From assembly GCA_039619475.1 (NCBI GenBank), contig CM077115.1:59030864-59094863 (forward strand): a stretch of DNA of 64,000 nt, read 5' to 3'. Made by a program: the position numbers and the translations under genes. The notes below the pieces were generated by a model that saw nothing but the letters and a program-made list of their open reading frames with translations, was not told where the DNA came from and made no database searches. The DNA is from Icerya purchasi (lineage: Eukaryota > Arthropoda > Insecta > Hemiptera > Monophlebidae). Positions within the stretch are counted from its first letter, which is position 1. The number at the start of each line of letters is the position of its first letter. Shown piece by piece: positions 1-11,105 of the stretch.

Positions 1-531
1 GGCTGCTAAGGCAACTCTATCTAGCCTGATGCCGTTCAACGTTGTACTGCCTCGATTAGGGTCATCAGTCTTTCTGATCAACTTTGCTGACGAGTGGAGC
101 AAACTATGGTCAGAACAAACGACCTGGCTCAGGTCCCCATAAAGTCGAACAACGACCCATGGTGGCCGCCGTTCTCCGTCTCCCGTAGGAATTTCTCGAT
201 CCTGTCGAGACTGCGCCTGGGACATACTGCACTGTCGCACAATTACGTCTTTGAAGGAGCTCCCACTGCATCTACTTGTCCTCTTCGCCGGTTTATGGCC
301 TGGCCAACCGTACAGCATCTCACTGAAATGGTGCCGGCATACTTCTAGTCATACCTCACCCCACCGTCTGAACCAGCCGGATTGTATTCGGGCAGTGCTG
401 AATTTTGCAGCATCGCACAAACTGCACCGCCTTCTGTAATTTCCAGTGAGTCTAGGTGCCGTAATAGCCCAGGTAGTTACACACACACGGCGCCTAGATT
501 TATATTTGTAAGTTTATAAATTAAAAAAAAA
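1..531 (+). mobile_element. Family-A non-LTR retrotransposon (LINE), 3' end
   Basis: This is the 3' tail of a LINE that enters from beyond the left edge. The first frame (from base 2) reads RAA-type RNase H end residues (AAKATLSSLMP) and then WSKLW. After frameshifts it continues as PWWPPFSVSRR and LRLGHTALSH, the usual C-terminal region after the RNase H domain of I-superfamily LINEs. The last readable frame stops at 439. A short 3' UTR and a poly(A) run at 521-531 follow. The 3' UTR (GCCGTAATAGCCC) matches the 3' UTR of the minus-strand element at 18.65-19.75 kb, so the two are one family. It is dead, with several frame changes. Confidence 0.82.
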
Positions 532-679
532 AATTCTTTAGAACACTTTTTTTTTTCTTCTAATTTCTACAAGTAGCTTTCATTTCGCGGCTAATATATG
601 TAAGCTATTTTTTTTTATTTTTTATTTTCGGTTCAATTTGATTTATCCTCAATCAAATAGATCACATGGAGAAAGTAGA

Positions 680-1320
680 CTGAATCTGTTTTTGTACTCC
701 GAACGATTCTTTGTTGCATACAACGATGAAACGAGCAGTACAACGGGCTTCCTCACAGGGAAATGCTATGGCCCTGATGCTATTTAATACATACCCAGCG
801 CATTAAAAAAGAATACGCAACGTTTTATACATATGTGCTGACGGTCTCACCGTATTAGCGCAAGTAAGGTTAATTTGTAGAGAAATTCAGAGCAAATTGT
901 AGTGTCGGTCCTTGCAGAATTAGGGGAATATTACGTATTCCTTCCTAGTAAAACGCAAGTGTGTACTACTTTCCACCTGAAAAATGCGGACGCTAAATAT
1001 AAATTAGAACTAAGATTAGGGGTAGTTTGAAGCTAGAGCTTCATGACAGTCCCAAATAGCTGGTAATATCGCTGGATAGAACACTCACATACGAAAAACA
1101 TTATGAAGGTCTCAGAATGAAGGCGGGAAAATAGCGTTCTAAGAAACTCAACTAGGTGGGGAGCCGAGCCAGATTTATTATGAACAACTGTCCTGGCCTT
1201 ATTTTCGACAGCCGCAGAGTAATGTTCCTCAGCGTGACGCAGATTTGTGCATTCGAAAGAAGGTATGAGACTTGCCGAGTAATTACAGGCTGCCTATGGC
1301 CAATAAAGCTCGAAAATGTG
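680..1320 (+). mobile_element. Jockey-like LINE reverse transcriptase fragment, left of the mariner
   Basis: A heavily decayed reverse transcriptase fragment is readable by joining frames. FFVAYNDETSS is followed by SQGNAMALMLFNTYP (the PQGSVLxPxLFNxY motif), then LYICADGLTVLAQ, where the catalytic YADD has become CADG. Further on are VLAELGEYYV, PSKTQVCTTFHLKNADA and LDRTLTYEKH (the YLGVxLDRxLTY block), and ETCRVITGCLWP near 1270-1310. Order and spacing match Jockey-like insect LINEs. The copy is interrupted at 1321 by a mariner and has many stops. The right-hand remainder after 2638 is too short to read with certainty. Confidence 0.72.
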
Positions 1321-1355
1321 TACAAGCTCTGTGCAAAGAAAAAAAGACCGAACTT
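1321..1355 (+). repeat. Left terminal inverted repeat of the mariner
   Basis: Starts TACAAG and ends GACCGAACTT. Its reverse complement is found at 2608-2638 with one or two substitutions and a two-base length difference in the A run. Confidence 0.9.
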
Positions 1356-1531
1356 TTGAAATAGCGTCCGAACGGAGTAACATTTAAATTCGCGTATCAT
1401 GACACATCTAGCCACAGTCTTTCGAAACAAAGTGAGGCGCTATTACGGTAGTTTGATTAGTTAACGAATAGAGCGATCAAGTACAGTCAGCGCTCTGCGA
1501 AGTAGTGAGAAAACGGAAATGAAGGAGTTTT

Positions 1532-2601
1532 GTGGAGCATCGTTGTAACATTAAATTTGCTTTTAACATCGGCGGCAAATCTTTTTTTGAAACATGGGCA
1601 TTGCTTCGGCAAGCCCATAAGGCGTATGAACCGTACACAATGTTACGAGTGGTTTACGCTTTTCGAATCGGGAAGATCATCGACACCAAGGAAAATGCAA
1701 CATCAGGATGACCTTTGATATTAAAAAATTATGAAAACATTGATTTTCGATCATTCGTGGAAATCGTCGTTTAGCTGTGCGGGAGGTTGCGGAAGAAGTC
1801 GGGATCAGCATTGGATCGGGTCACGAAATATTGACAGAAAAACTTGGCAGGTCACGCGTCTCAACAAAAATGGCGCCACGACTGCTCACAAGCGAGCAAA
1901 AAGAGACCCGTGTCAACATTAGTCAAGAACTGCTTCAACGTGCAAACAGCGACGAAAACTTTATGAAAACTATCATCGCAAGTGGCGAAACTAGGATTTT
2001 CGGATATGACGTTGAAACGAAGGTACAATCGTCACAATGGGTTGGTCAACGTTCGCCACGTCCGAAGAAAGTACGCACAAGTCGCTCAAACATGAATTCC
2101 ATGTTGATTGTTATCTTTGACTATCGTAGAGTTGTTCATCAAGAATTCGTGCCACAAGGTCAGACAGTTAACAAGGAGTTCTATAAGGAATTTTTGAAGC
2201 ATTTACAGGAGATGTGCGACGGAAGAGGCCTGAACTATGGAAAAACAATAATTGGATTTTGCAACATGACAATGCGCCAAGTCACTCGTCTCAGCTTATT
2301 GGCCAATTTTTGGCCAGTAATGGAACAGCAGTACTTCCCTATACTCCATACTCTCCAGATATAGCTCCAGCAAATTTTTTCCTCGAAACTAAAATCCACC
2401 TTGAAAGGACGTCGGTTTCAAGGTGTAGAAGAAATTCAGGAGAAAGCGCAGGCACAGCTACGAGACATCACAGCAAATAAGTTCCAGGGAGCATACGAAC
2501 AGTGGAAGAAACGATCGGACTGGTGCATAGCAAGCAAGAGGGAGCGCTGTAAAGAAGACAAACATGCATATAAAATAATAAGTATTACAATAAAGATTTG
2601 A
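1532..2601 (+). pseudogene. mariner transposase pseudogene (about 345 aa when intact)
   Basis: The order of mariner blocks is preserved across at least three frames. VEHRCNIKFAFN lies at the N-terminus, RTQCYEWFTLFESGR in the first helix-turn-helix region, and VREVAEEVGISIGS in the second. Then come SSQWVGQRSPRPKK, VHQEFVPQGQTVN, WILQHDNAPSHSS and PYSPDIAPANFF. Mariner transposases use a D,D34D triad. Here the first Asp (normally TGDET) reads ASGET, so it is lost. The second Asp in HDN is kept. The third, exactly 34 residues on, is Asn (APAN). The start reads GTG (VEH) where related proteins have MEQ. Two of three catalytic residues are gone and the frame is broken at about 1635, 1730 and 2260, so it cannot be functional. 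Confidence 0.93.
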
Positions 2602-2607
2602 TGACGA

Positions 2608-2638
2608 AAGTTCGGTCTTTTTTTGAACAGACCTTGTA
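2608..2638 (-). repeat. Right terminal inverted repeat of the mariner
   Basis: Reads AAGTTCGGTC...CCTTGTA on the plus strand, the inverse of the left end. Its last two bases are the TA target duplication. Confidence 0.9.
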
Positions 2639-2720
2639 TTTAGCCTGCGGCTGTTGACGCAGTCTGATCAACGGGGTGACAGATCATGGTCACGATACCC
2701 CTACATGGGGTGAAACGATT
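2639..2720 (+). other. Flank of the mariner, possible continuation of the older LINE, ends in a short GATA run
   Basis: These bases follow the TA at the mariner's right end, so they were next to base 1320 before the insertion. They end in GATAGATAGATAG, a simple tail of the kind some LINEs carry. No confident coding match is visible, so the link to the LINE fragment rests on position only. Confidence 0.35.
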
Positions 2721-2949
2721 CGATAGATAGATAGCTCCTTTTGAAATTCGACGAACTGTGACAAAACTTGAAGTAGATGACATATTCATGGCCAAGAAAC
2801 TTTCATCTTAAGACTTAAATACAAGAAAAGCTTTCTCACTTGTTCAGAGTAGCTAGTGGATATTTCAACATAGATTCGCGGAACAAGATGGAGGGACATG
2901 GCAGAACGTAAAAAACTGGTGGCAGAAATATTGATCTCTACACAGAATT

Positions 2950-3180
2950 CTTGACTTGGGGACAATGGCGTATGACTTAATCGCCTACGCACCGGATGGA
3001 ACGAAAGCGAATTTAAATCGCTGGAGAGTAACCGACAATGATCGATGTGAATAACGACAGGATCAGAAGCATTTATTTAACTGCAGTTTATTTTGCCCTG
3101 GAATAATAGAAGGGGAATTGTGGTTAGCAATGTTGTCGGACGAAGCCAGAAAATTGGTCGGTGGTTGGATAGGGAAAATA
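2950..3180 (+). mobile_element. LINE C-terminal remnant (LNRLRTG / CE..Q..HLFNC region)
   Basis: Two adjacent frames give LNRLRTGWNESEF and then NRWRVTDNDRCE, followed after one stop by QDQKHLFNCSLF. This matches the C-terminal tail of many insect LINEs, where LNRLRTG is followed by a Cys/His knuckle of the form CxC...Q...H...C. The similarity is short and split over a frameshift, so the call is moderate. Confidence 0.5.
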
Positions 3181-6124
3181 TGACTACAATTCCAACAACT
3201 TATTTTACTTGACGATTCGATATAATAATAATGTACTGGGAAACACGAAAAACTGCTAATAGTTAAGAAAACATATAATAACGAATGCTTAGACAGCGAG
3301 AGAAGGAAACTCGCCACTGTAGAAAACATTCTGCAGACATTATAGAGCTTTGAGATTAGACACGACGGTCGAACAAGCAAAAAGAACGTTTGCCCATAGC
3401 TGCTCGTGGAGTTTCCGATATTTCTCACAACGATCTAAAGGAAGACGAGAAAGTAAATAATTGCTGGAAGCTAGGAATAGTAGCTGGGAGCAGTAGAATC
3501 AATAAACGGGATTAGTTTTTCAGAAGGAAAGTTATGATTGAAAGGAAACTAGGAGAGAGAGAGATCATTTAAAGGCCTTAGCCATTTTTCTTACACAAGA
3601 AATAGGAGTAGATTGAAGAAATTTCTTTACCGTTTTAAAAACAAATCTGTCTTTAGCGTTCGACATTCATTTGAGCCACAAAATTGGAAAGAGAAGGACA
3701 GAAGCGAAAAGTTCTACAAGGGAGCATACTTTTAAATTAAAGACCGCCTTACAGTTCTCATTCCATCACAATGAGGAGGGCGTTCTGAGTTTCCTGTGAA
3801 TAGTCGGTCAGACGAAAGGAGAAGAATTAGTTAAGGCACAAAGGTGATTGATTCGATAAAGAAGTCAGTGGTGAATTGGCAGCCTCCTCATTCCTCACCA
3901 CCGGCACATCGATGTTTTGTTAGCGCGCAAATTTGCAGAATCATTCTTTCTACTTTAAAGACATCAAACCTCTCACGTGACTGACATCTGTATTAAAAAT
4001 GGGCGGTTTTGATGAACTTGTTGATATGCCCCATCCACTTTCACGTTGAAGTTTCATTTAATTCTTCATGTTGTTAATAAAGTTCTTCATATTTATCCCG
4101 CCCTTTCTTGTTGCGTGGTAGTTTTTAATTTTATAGTTTCTAAAAAATTTAACACACGATTTATTACGCTTCAAGTTATAATGAAACCATTTAGCTCAAA
4201 AAAAACCAAGGAAAAAACAAAAACGATAGCGACGATGTAAACTCACGAGCATGCTGGTGTCTTCGTTATCAGTATGCCGCTTTTACAGATGGTTAGAAGT
4301 TTACGGGCACCTGTAGATTTTATTGTTTCAATAGTCTATATTGAATTTGGCGATACATTTCAGTATGATGGCGATAGTGAGATGTGTACAAATTAATATC
4401 GATTAATTTAGTTATCGATAAATATTAAAAGTGTGTTTATGTATGTCAAATAAATAAGTACCAGTGGCCGGCCTTGCGCTGATGGATCGTGTAAAACATA
4501 CAAAGCACTAGGTTTATCAATGTAGCAGCGGGATAGGCCGAACATGTAGGTCGCGATGCTCATTCAAGATTGAGTGATTGATGTATAGGCGGTCGATGAA
4601 TAGACGACATCGTCCAAAACAGATGTTGTAGGGCGCGCTCGATCGGTACGAACGAAAATAAGTGGAGGAATTGAAGAAAATGAAGAAAAAGAAAAATGAA
4701 ATGAAATATCAGTCGCACTTTTCATTTGAATTAGCGAGCGCGGTAAAAATTTCATTCAGCCGGTCTAGCTAAACATATGGCAGCCTCCGAAACTGCTAAT
4801 GTTCCGCGGCGAATGCTATTAATAGACTCGTAAATCGCCAGCGAGAGAATATTTAGCGGCGGCAAAAAAGGAAGAAACACCTTTCACCTAAGCCGAATAA
4901 GAATTTCACGCGAAAACTTTGATGCGGCATGTGCCTCCTGGCGATGTTGTGATTCCTGCTTCAGGCTGATTCGCTATCTAGCTGGATAGGAATTAAAGGA
5001 AGAGATTAAATATGCGCCTAGCGCGATAAACGGTATCCAGTCGAAGGGCGGACATTCAAATGAGGAAGGTAGGAAACGGCCGGTGCGCGCGTAGGATTTT
5101 GTCGGTTGGTAGGTCGGCTCTGGGGTTGACCAGGTGAACTACGGATTATAAAGGAACACGCGGAAGAACCGAAGGCCCACGTACGGCCAGATTTATTAAT
5201 TTTGACTGTCTTTTGGCCTAGCTCGAAATTTATCGCTCTAATGAGGCAATTTCACACGGGCCGCTACGTGTTACAGGTTAGCCAATCACAGCGACTGAAA
5301 ATAAATTTTTGCACGCGTTTGCTTCATATTGACCCCGTATCTTACAGTGCCCGTACGCAATCTATCGCCGATGAACGCGCTTAATCATCGTTTTTCCCTT
5401 TCGACAATTATTAATGTCTAATTACGTACATGCACACGGGGAGGCATGTGTGTAACGTATTGAGCCACTCTGAAATAATTGCGTCCGATTAAACAAACTC
5501 CGATCCGTTCGCTGGAAGCATGTGCCACTATTTTTGTTCCTTCTTTTTATTCTTCTTTCGACGATGAAGGAATTTTAAAGTCCGTTTCTCGCGCTGTTCT
5601 CGTTGTCGTCAATATTCTTCTCGGTTATCAGCTTTTATTTTCATCGGAACTTTTCCGACAAATTCCTTTTCGGTAACATTCCCACATTTAGTCGCTCCAG
5701 AAACGACAGAAACACACGGATGTTGTAAACCTTTCCACCGGCCTATATTATTGTCAGAAGGTGTATATTAATAAATTACGGATTTCAAAATTGCGCCTGT
5801 CATTTCACGTACAGAAATATATAGACCTTAAAACCTATGTATTCTACTAACGTTGGCGCTTGATTAGTGCGGCACTGCTAGTCAGAGTCTTGAGTTTGCG
5901 TATTTTCACTAAGTGGTAGAAAATTTTCATCAGCTGGTAACACTTTTAAATTCGAGTTTTCTGTAGAAAATCTTTAACAAAAAATATTAAGATGAAAACA
6001 GGAAATTAAAAGTCGAATCATTTCGAAACGTGTCCCGGTACTATATAATTTTATGCGGAAAAAGGCGTGGAAATTGATTTTCGATAAATACTAATGGAAG
6101 AGGAGAAATTTCTCGCATTCCAAA
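3181..6124. other. No gene seen; partly non-repetitive stretch
   Basis: No coding sequence, RNA gene or recognisable transposon is supported here. About 4740-5480 is richer in G+C than its surroundings, lacks simple repeats, and holds several short TTAATTA-type blocks and a CCAAT box (near 5282). It could be conserved non-coding DNA, which only a cross-species alignment could show. Confidence 0.4.
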
Positions 6125-7390
6125 AAAAGAAACAAGATGAAAAGGAGGAAGAACGCTGAAAAGTGTAAGCAATATCGTGAAAACAAGAAACTGAAGACTG
6201 AAACAAACGAGTCACAGAGGAAAGACAATCGAATGCCGCGCGTGTCAGGCAGCATTGTCTTTATCAGAAAAGGAAACGAAATCGTGAAGTTAAATTGGAG
6301 TCAGCGGATGAGCCTGTGCGTAATCAGCGCGCAATATATTCGTCTCCCAAAGTATCGCAGGCTATACCAAGTTCAGTAAACGTTTCTATGGAAAACAATT
6401 CGCTAGTATTTTGTGGTTCGATCGAAATACATATACTACCTACCCCGCAGAAAAGCATATCTTACCATAAAATTTCCAGACGAGGACGTAACTAAATTCA
6501 AAGCTCGTCGAAAATCCTTGCTAAAAAATAAAATACCCCCACCCCCCATGGCTCAAAATGATTCTCGTATCCTTTGTTACTAAACTCACAGGCCGCCCAT
6601 CGACATCAATAGTGAACGATTCGTTTCACCGCGAATTAAATTTATGCAAATCCAACGCCTACGCTTTGTACACAGCTCGAAATTGGACAAGTAATTAATG
6701 TGCCCGAAGACGTAAAGAGGGTACACGATCTATTCTTGATGATGACCATGCTTTCAACGTTCATATAGAATGTCACCAGATTCACAAGTTAATCTCTGTG
6801 GTTTTTTAAAAAATCAAAAAAAAGGTAGTTACAATATTTAATTACAAACTATCGCACAGAATACACGGCATTAAAATTGACGAATATCCTTCTTTGGTTT
6901 GACGAGAGAAACACCGGTACTGGAAATTGAAGGTGAGAACGTAGATCCGAATGAGCCAATAATTGAACCGATTTCAGAAAGTGCTGTGCGAGTGTAAATG
7001 ACATGCTTTATGCAAAGCAACACACTCTCATGTGCACTGAGGAAAAGTATTTAGATGCCGCGGCGCTGGGAATGAATCAAAAGCGAATAGGTTAATTATT
7101 CGACGAACATGCCGAAAAGCTTTCCTAATGGCCACGCTAAGTGAGCCGCGAACATTCAAGATTGAGGGTGTTACTACTCCGTTTATATGATGGCTACGAG
7201 TGAAATTCGTAGGCGAGATCGAAGAGGTGTAAAGTCAGAGCACGTGTTGTACGTGACGCAATGAAGATTACATGTCTTACTGTAAAGCTACAGGAAATAT
7301 TGCGAATTTTACCCCATGTCGATGCAGAAGATGGGGAAAATTTTTAGAGGGTTGTATCGAACGCAATTCGACTTTTCTCAAATCAGTAGG
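6125..7390 (+). mobile_element. Decayed Helitron-type (PIF1-helicase family) ORF, N-terminal half
   Basis: Several frames together recall the N-terminal part of insect Helitron replicase/helicase proteins. In order they read KRRKNAEKCKQYRENKKLK, then ERQSNAARVRQH with QKRKRNREV (the NAARMRQHR-like repeat), then ERFVSPRIKFMQIQRLR, QVINVPEDVKRVHDLF and DDDHAFNVHIECHQIHK. They continue with ATSEIRRRDRRGVKSEHVLY and EGCIERNSTFLKSV. This block order (basic repeat, SPRxxFMQIxRLR, INVP, DDDxAxNVHI, EIRRxDRRGV, NxxFLKS) is what I know from proteins with a DUF6570-like region ahead of Helitron_like_N. The Rep and helicase domains themselves are not seen; the copy ends before them. Many stops and frameshifts show it is old. 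Confidence 0.72.
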
Positions 7391-8259
7391 ATTTAGTCTC
7401 TATGCCAATAATTTCGAAACAAAACAGTATATTTCATATTTCAGCCACGGCCGTCCCCATTGTCGTCATTTACTAATGTAGTACCCGAGGGGCGATGCAC
7501 TGAAATGTGTTTTATTATTTTAGCCGCGGTTCAGTTGGAGATATTCGTACATCAAAACAAAAAAAAAAAAAAATCTAGAAAAACATATACTTGATTTAAG
7601 GTTTTTCAATGGACTGGAAAAAATAACGCTTTTTAGAAGGAGACAGTTTTTAATGGTATGAGGAAAACGAAGAATGGTGAAGAAGGCTAGTGCGTGCTGT
7701 AGATGACCCCATAAAAGTATTGCTCAACAAAATTATTTTAGTCTCTTCCTTTTATTCGAACGATGTATGCGAGGTTCCAGTTGGAGAATTATTTGTGTCG
7801 AACTCTCCCCGGTAAATATTGGGTCGTTTGGCAAGGTTTCTCTTGTAGTATTATTCATCTGCTTTACAACAGTATTTGCGATAGATCGAGAACTCTATTG
7901 AAACGTGGAGCTGTGGTATTCAGTTTGAGCACGGCGGTCTCATTAATTTAATTTAAGTCGCTATTTAAAGGAAAAATGTGACATTTGCCACATATTTGGA
8001 CTTTTCCGACAATTATGGTGTTATTATCACACACGCGCATACCACACAAGAAAATTCCGAGATGTTTTGTTGTAACTAATTTAATTTGTGTCACGAATGA
8101 AATTTGTCCGTTTCCGATTAAATTCTCGTCCAATCGAAATGCATCGTTATTTTCCACCTCTCGCTAGTACTGCAGACATAGATACGGAAATCATTCGTAG
8201 ATGTAACTCCACAGCAATCAGCTCAATGAAGGCTCAAAAATATTACCGGTGGTACACAG
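7391..8259. other. No gene seen
   Basis: AT-rich sequence with an A-run near 7558-7573. Nothing recognised. Confidence 0.4.
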
Positions 8260-8520
8260 GGCAGTCCGGACTCTTTCTTTCGCAAGCGAAACATGGATGC
8301 TCGAATATAGGAAAGCCGAATAGATACTTTGGAACGTTCCCAGCCACGATTTCTGTGACGACTTCGCAATATTGAACGGGATGATTATCAAAAACCGCGA
8401 CGTTTTACTATGTTCCGGTGGATGTATGCAAATCTGCGGAACAAAATGTCGCACGTACGAAGAACACTTAACTAGCAGAACTGCTGGAAATTGGTATTAA
8501 GCGAGATCACGCACAGAACA
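8260..8520 (+). mobile_element. Possible LINE C-terminal fragment (SETWML... block)
   Basis: Frames give ASETWMLEYRKAE, then IDTLERSQPRFL and RLRNIERDDYQK. These resemble the SExWTL...RRIxxxExxxLRRI segment downstream of reverse transcriptase in RTE- and CR1-like elements. The match is short, crosses a frameshift and could be chance. Confidence 0.3.
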
Positions 8521-9129
8521 GAAAGATATTAGAGTTAATAAAATTAACAGATACGGTAAACTATTGCAAAACTTATAAGGTGTACTCACAGTGGAGAGCC
8601 AGCTGTGATAGAAACACATTGATTCCGTTGTTAAAATCGACCTCAAGAAACGCTGAAAAAATTCCTACACTATTAATCTCCGGTCTGTCGAGTATAAACA
8701 TGTTCGTCAGGCTCAAATTGATCTATGTACTGGTAATTCATTCAACACATTTGGTCAAATTCCCATATTATTACCGATATTCCGGAACTCCTATAAGGAA
8801 ATTTAACTCTTACGCGAGTAACTGCCGAATAAAAAGTAAACATTTAATCTCTAATGTGGTAATCGAAGAAAAAGAGTAGTCAATATATAAACTAGAATTT
8901 TTTGAGTAATTCGCGGACAAGTCTAAAATTATTTACACCACCCATTCTCGCGCTCATCATACATATATAATATATTTTGAAATGGTACACGTACATAATA
9001 ATCGCTATATAATACATTAATAATGGAAAATTAATAATGCACCATGTTTCCTAGTACTACATTTTTACTTCGTTAATTACTACAAAAAACATATTGCTTC
9101 ATTAATTTTCCTGAAAACTACTCACAGAC
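8521..9129. other. No gene seen
   Basis: AT-rich sequence without a supported feature. Confidence 0.4.
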
Positions 9130-9613
9130 TCATTTTTAAGTCTGCACATAAGACAAGATTTTATAAGATGCTACGTATACCCCATTTTATTATATGGTGC
9201 AGAAGCAGCAACATACACGAGTAAAACATAGAAGTGTGTGAAATGTGGCTACACAGGAGAACAATAAAAATATCATGGAGGCAGAAACTGACGAACGATG
9301 AAGTATTACAAAAAGCAAAAGCTAAGAGACAAATATTGGACATAATTAAGAAAAGGAAGTCGAGATATTTGGGCCATGTTCTCAGAGGCAGGAAATACGA
9401 AATATTGCGAATAATTATAGAAGGGAAAATTAATGGAAAAAGAGCACGGGGAAGAAGAAAAACATCGTGGTCCAAGAATATAAAACAGTGGATCGGAAAA
9501 ACCAAAATAAAAAGCCTAATTGAAGCAGCGAACAACCGGGAAATCTAGCCAATTAGTGATCGTCCACGCGCAGATGCCTGCGTATGACACCAGAAGAAGA
9601 AGAAGAAGAAGAA
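9130..9613 (+). mobile_element. RTE-clade LINE, 5'-truncated 3' end
   Basis: The fragment begins in the end of the reverse transcriptase region (IRCYVYPILLYGAEAAT). It continues, after one stop, with CEMWLHRRTIKISWRQKLTNDEVL, KRKSRYLGHVLRG and ARGRRKTSWSKNIKQW, closing with a stop at 9546-9548. The series YGAE, EMWLxRR, ISWxxxxTNxEVL, YLGHVxRG and GRRxTSW is typical of RTE-clade endonuclease-reverse transcriptases. The element ends in a short (GAA)n run at 9591-9613, a usual RTE-style simple-repeat terminus. The last 104 codons are uninterrupted, so this copy is younger than most here, but it lacks the endonuclease and the catalytic core. Confidence 0.85.
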
Positions 9614-9675
9614 TTTTCCTTTATTAATGTATTGTGTATTATAAAGTCTAGAGGGAGTACTACTGAGTACTAAAA

Positions 9676-9880
9676 AAGTAAAGTAAGTTCTATATATCCC
9701 TGATAAGGTATCATGGATTGTGAAGTTAAGATTTCCATAATGGTACTTAAGGACCAATCGATCTGATTAAAATGTTGGGGCCAGTTTCTTTCTACTTTTG
9801 CATTATCCGTCTCTACTTTCCCAGATTTCTCCGGTACCCAATTATTTCAGGTTGGGTAAACCTGAGAGCGATCCCTCCAC
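9676..9880 (+). repeat. Dispersed repeat R, copy A
   Basis: Starts AAAGTAAGTTC, then GGTATCATGGATTG. The same ordered blocks recur at 20.45, 35.9, 61.3 and 63.8 kb, all on this strand. The best copies also share CCAGTTCCTTTCTAC-like and CCAGATTTCTC-like blocks. No coding capacity and no clear terminal repeats are seen. Confidence 0.7.
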
Positions 9881-9944
9881 AAAACATTCTTTATCACATT
9901 ATATTAATCGCTAAATGACTACTAAAGTTGGTCAGTTATGATGA

Positions 9945-9990
<46 letters not shown>

Positions 9991-10039
9991 GTAGTAATAG
10001 TAATAGTAATAGTAATAGTAATAGTAATAATAATAATAA
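9945..10039. repeat. (TAA)n / (TAG TAA)n microsatellite
   Basis: About 95 bases of TAA units with an internal stretch of alternating TAG and TAA units. Confidence 0.95.
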
Positions 10040-10603
10040 AAAATGTATAGTGTATTTTTGTGTTTGTGTGACATTTTAATATCATTTTATCTAGGATTTT
10101 TCACTAGATACGATGCGCGATAAATATATCTACTAAGCCTGTCAATACAAGCTGAGGATAGAAAAAAAACCTGAAAAAAGGTCGAGGTTTTTACTCGGTT
10201 CCCCTCCCCTCTTCTGGCTTATTAACAGATATTTGACAAAAACATTCCAATAGGCTATTTGAATTTGTATACAAAAAGGAGAGAAACAACGACAGAAATA
10301 GAAAAAAAAAAAGGAACACAATTCTATAAAAAGAAAGAACATTGAGTTTTCGGAATCACAAGCTGGTAAATCAAGGAACACGCTGAACAAAAGTGAAACG
10401 TTCGAATAGCATGTGATCAAAAAATGCATTTACCATTGATGCGGTGCATAACCGACAAGGGGCGTGAAACAATAGAAACAAATAACGTGGCGCTTTATAA
10501 AACCAATAATGAGGTAGCGAAGTAAATGAGACAAGAATGTTAATTAGCAAAAAGTGATATACCGATCGAAACTTCGAAAGGAGTTTGTTTTTGCTTTTTT
10601 AAA
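10040..10603. other. No gene seen
   Basis: A-rich sequence with no supported feature. Confidence 0.4.
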
Positions 10604-11105
10604 TAAAAAAAGAAAAAAAGGGAATAAGATCGGCTTCGTCAACCAAGGACCTTCGGAAACAATTAGAGGAAAACGAAAGATAGAGACGATCAGATATCGT
10701 TAATGAGAAGGAAACAATTGGAGGGATAATAAGTGTAAAAGAAAAATACAGGATATAACGGACACAAAAAGGAGCAGGAAGTCCCAGCCTAAGCAAATGG
10801 GAGTACAGAGCCGAATGCTCCACCGAAAGAGCAGAGCACTTAAAGAACACATGTGGTGATCGGCGTCACAAACAATCGCATCATTTGAATGGAGAGGACA
10901 ACATGGGCCAAGAGGCTAATGAGAAGCAAAAGCGGGGGGAAGGCAGCAAGGAATGGTTAAAGTGCAAAAGGCACAATGGTGACAACAACAGAACGAGGAA
11001 GTGAAGGATACAGAAGGAACCAAGGATTGGAAGGAAGATTAGGCTGAACGGATAGATAAAATGAGCGATAATTAGAAAAGGGGGGGGGGGTACATATTCG
11101 ACCAA
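10604..11105 (-). mobile_element. Family-B LINE, C-terminal remnant
   Basis: On the minus strand, RFCFSLASWPMLSSPF is followed by HMFFKCSALSVEHSALYS, HLLRLGLPAPFCVRYIL and FSFTLIIPPIVSFSLTISD. This parallels the last ~100 residues of the copies at 36-37 kb and 40-42 kb, where the block reads DANHILFEC...SERSLYS...IGLPTPY...SLPSPSVIPALESFLSSIS. One knuckle Cys is retained. The coding sense is broken by frameshifts. Confidence 0.72.

Larger units (their letters stand above)
1321..2638 (+). mobile_element. mariner-family DNA transposon, inactive full-length copy
   Basis: A complete but dead mariner of about 1.32 kb. Imperfect terminal inverted repeats begin TACAAG at 1321 and end CTTGTA at 2638. 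They share a GACCGAACTT core beside an A/T run that differs by two bases. The outer TA at each end is the duplicated TA target. The enclosed transposase is frameshifted. The element sits inside an older Jockey-like LINE fragment, so it inserted after that fragment. It could not be mobilised by its own product, though the ends might be recognised by a related transposase. Confidence 0.93.

Noticed and set aside
3063..3428. 121-codon minus-strand frame
   Set aside because: No motif, and it overlaps a LINE-like reading on the plus strand at its left end.
9161..9535. 124-codon minus-strand frame
   Set aside because: It is antisense to the RTE C-terminal coding sequence, which has clear motifs on the plus strand.
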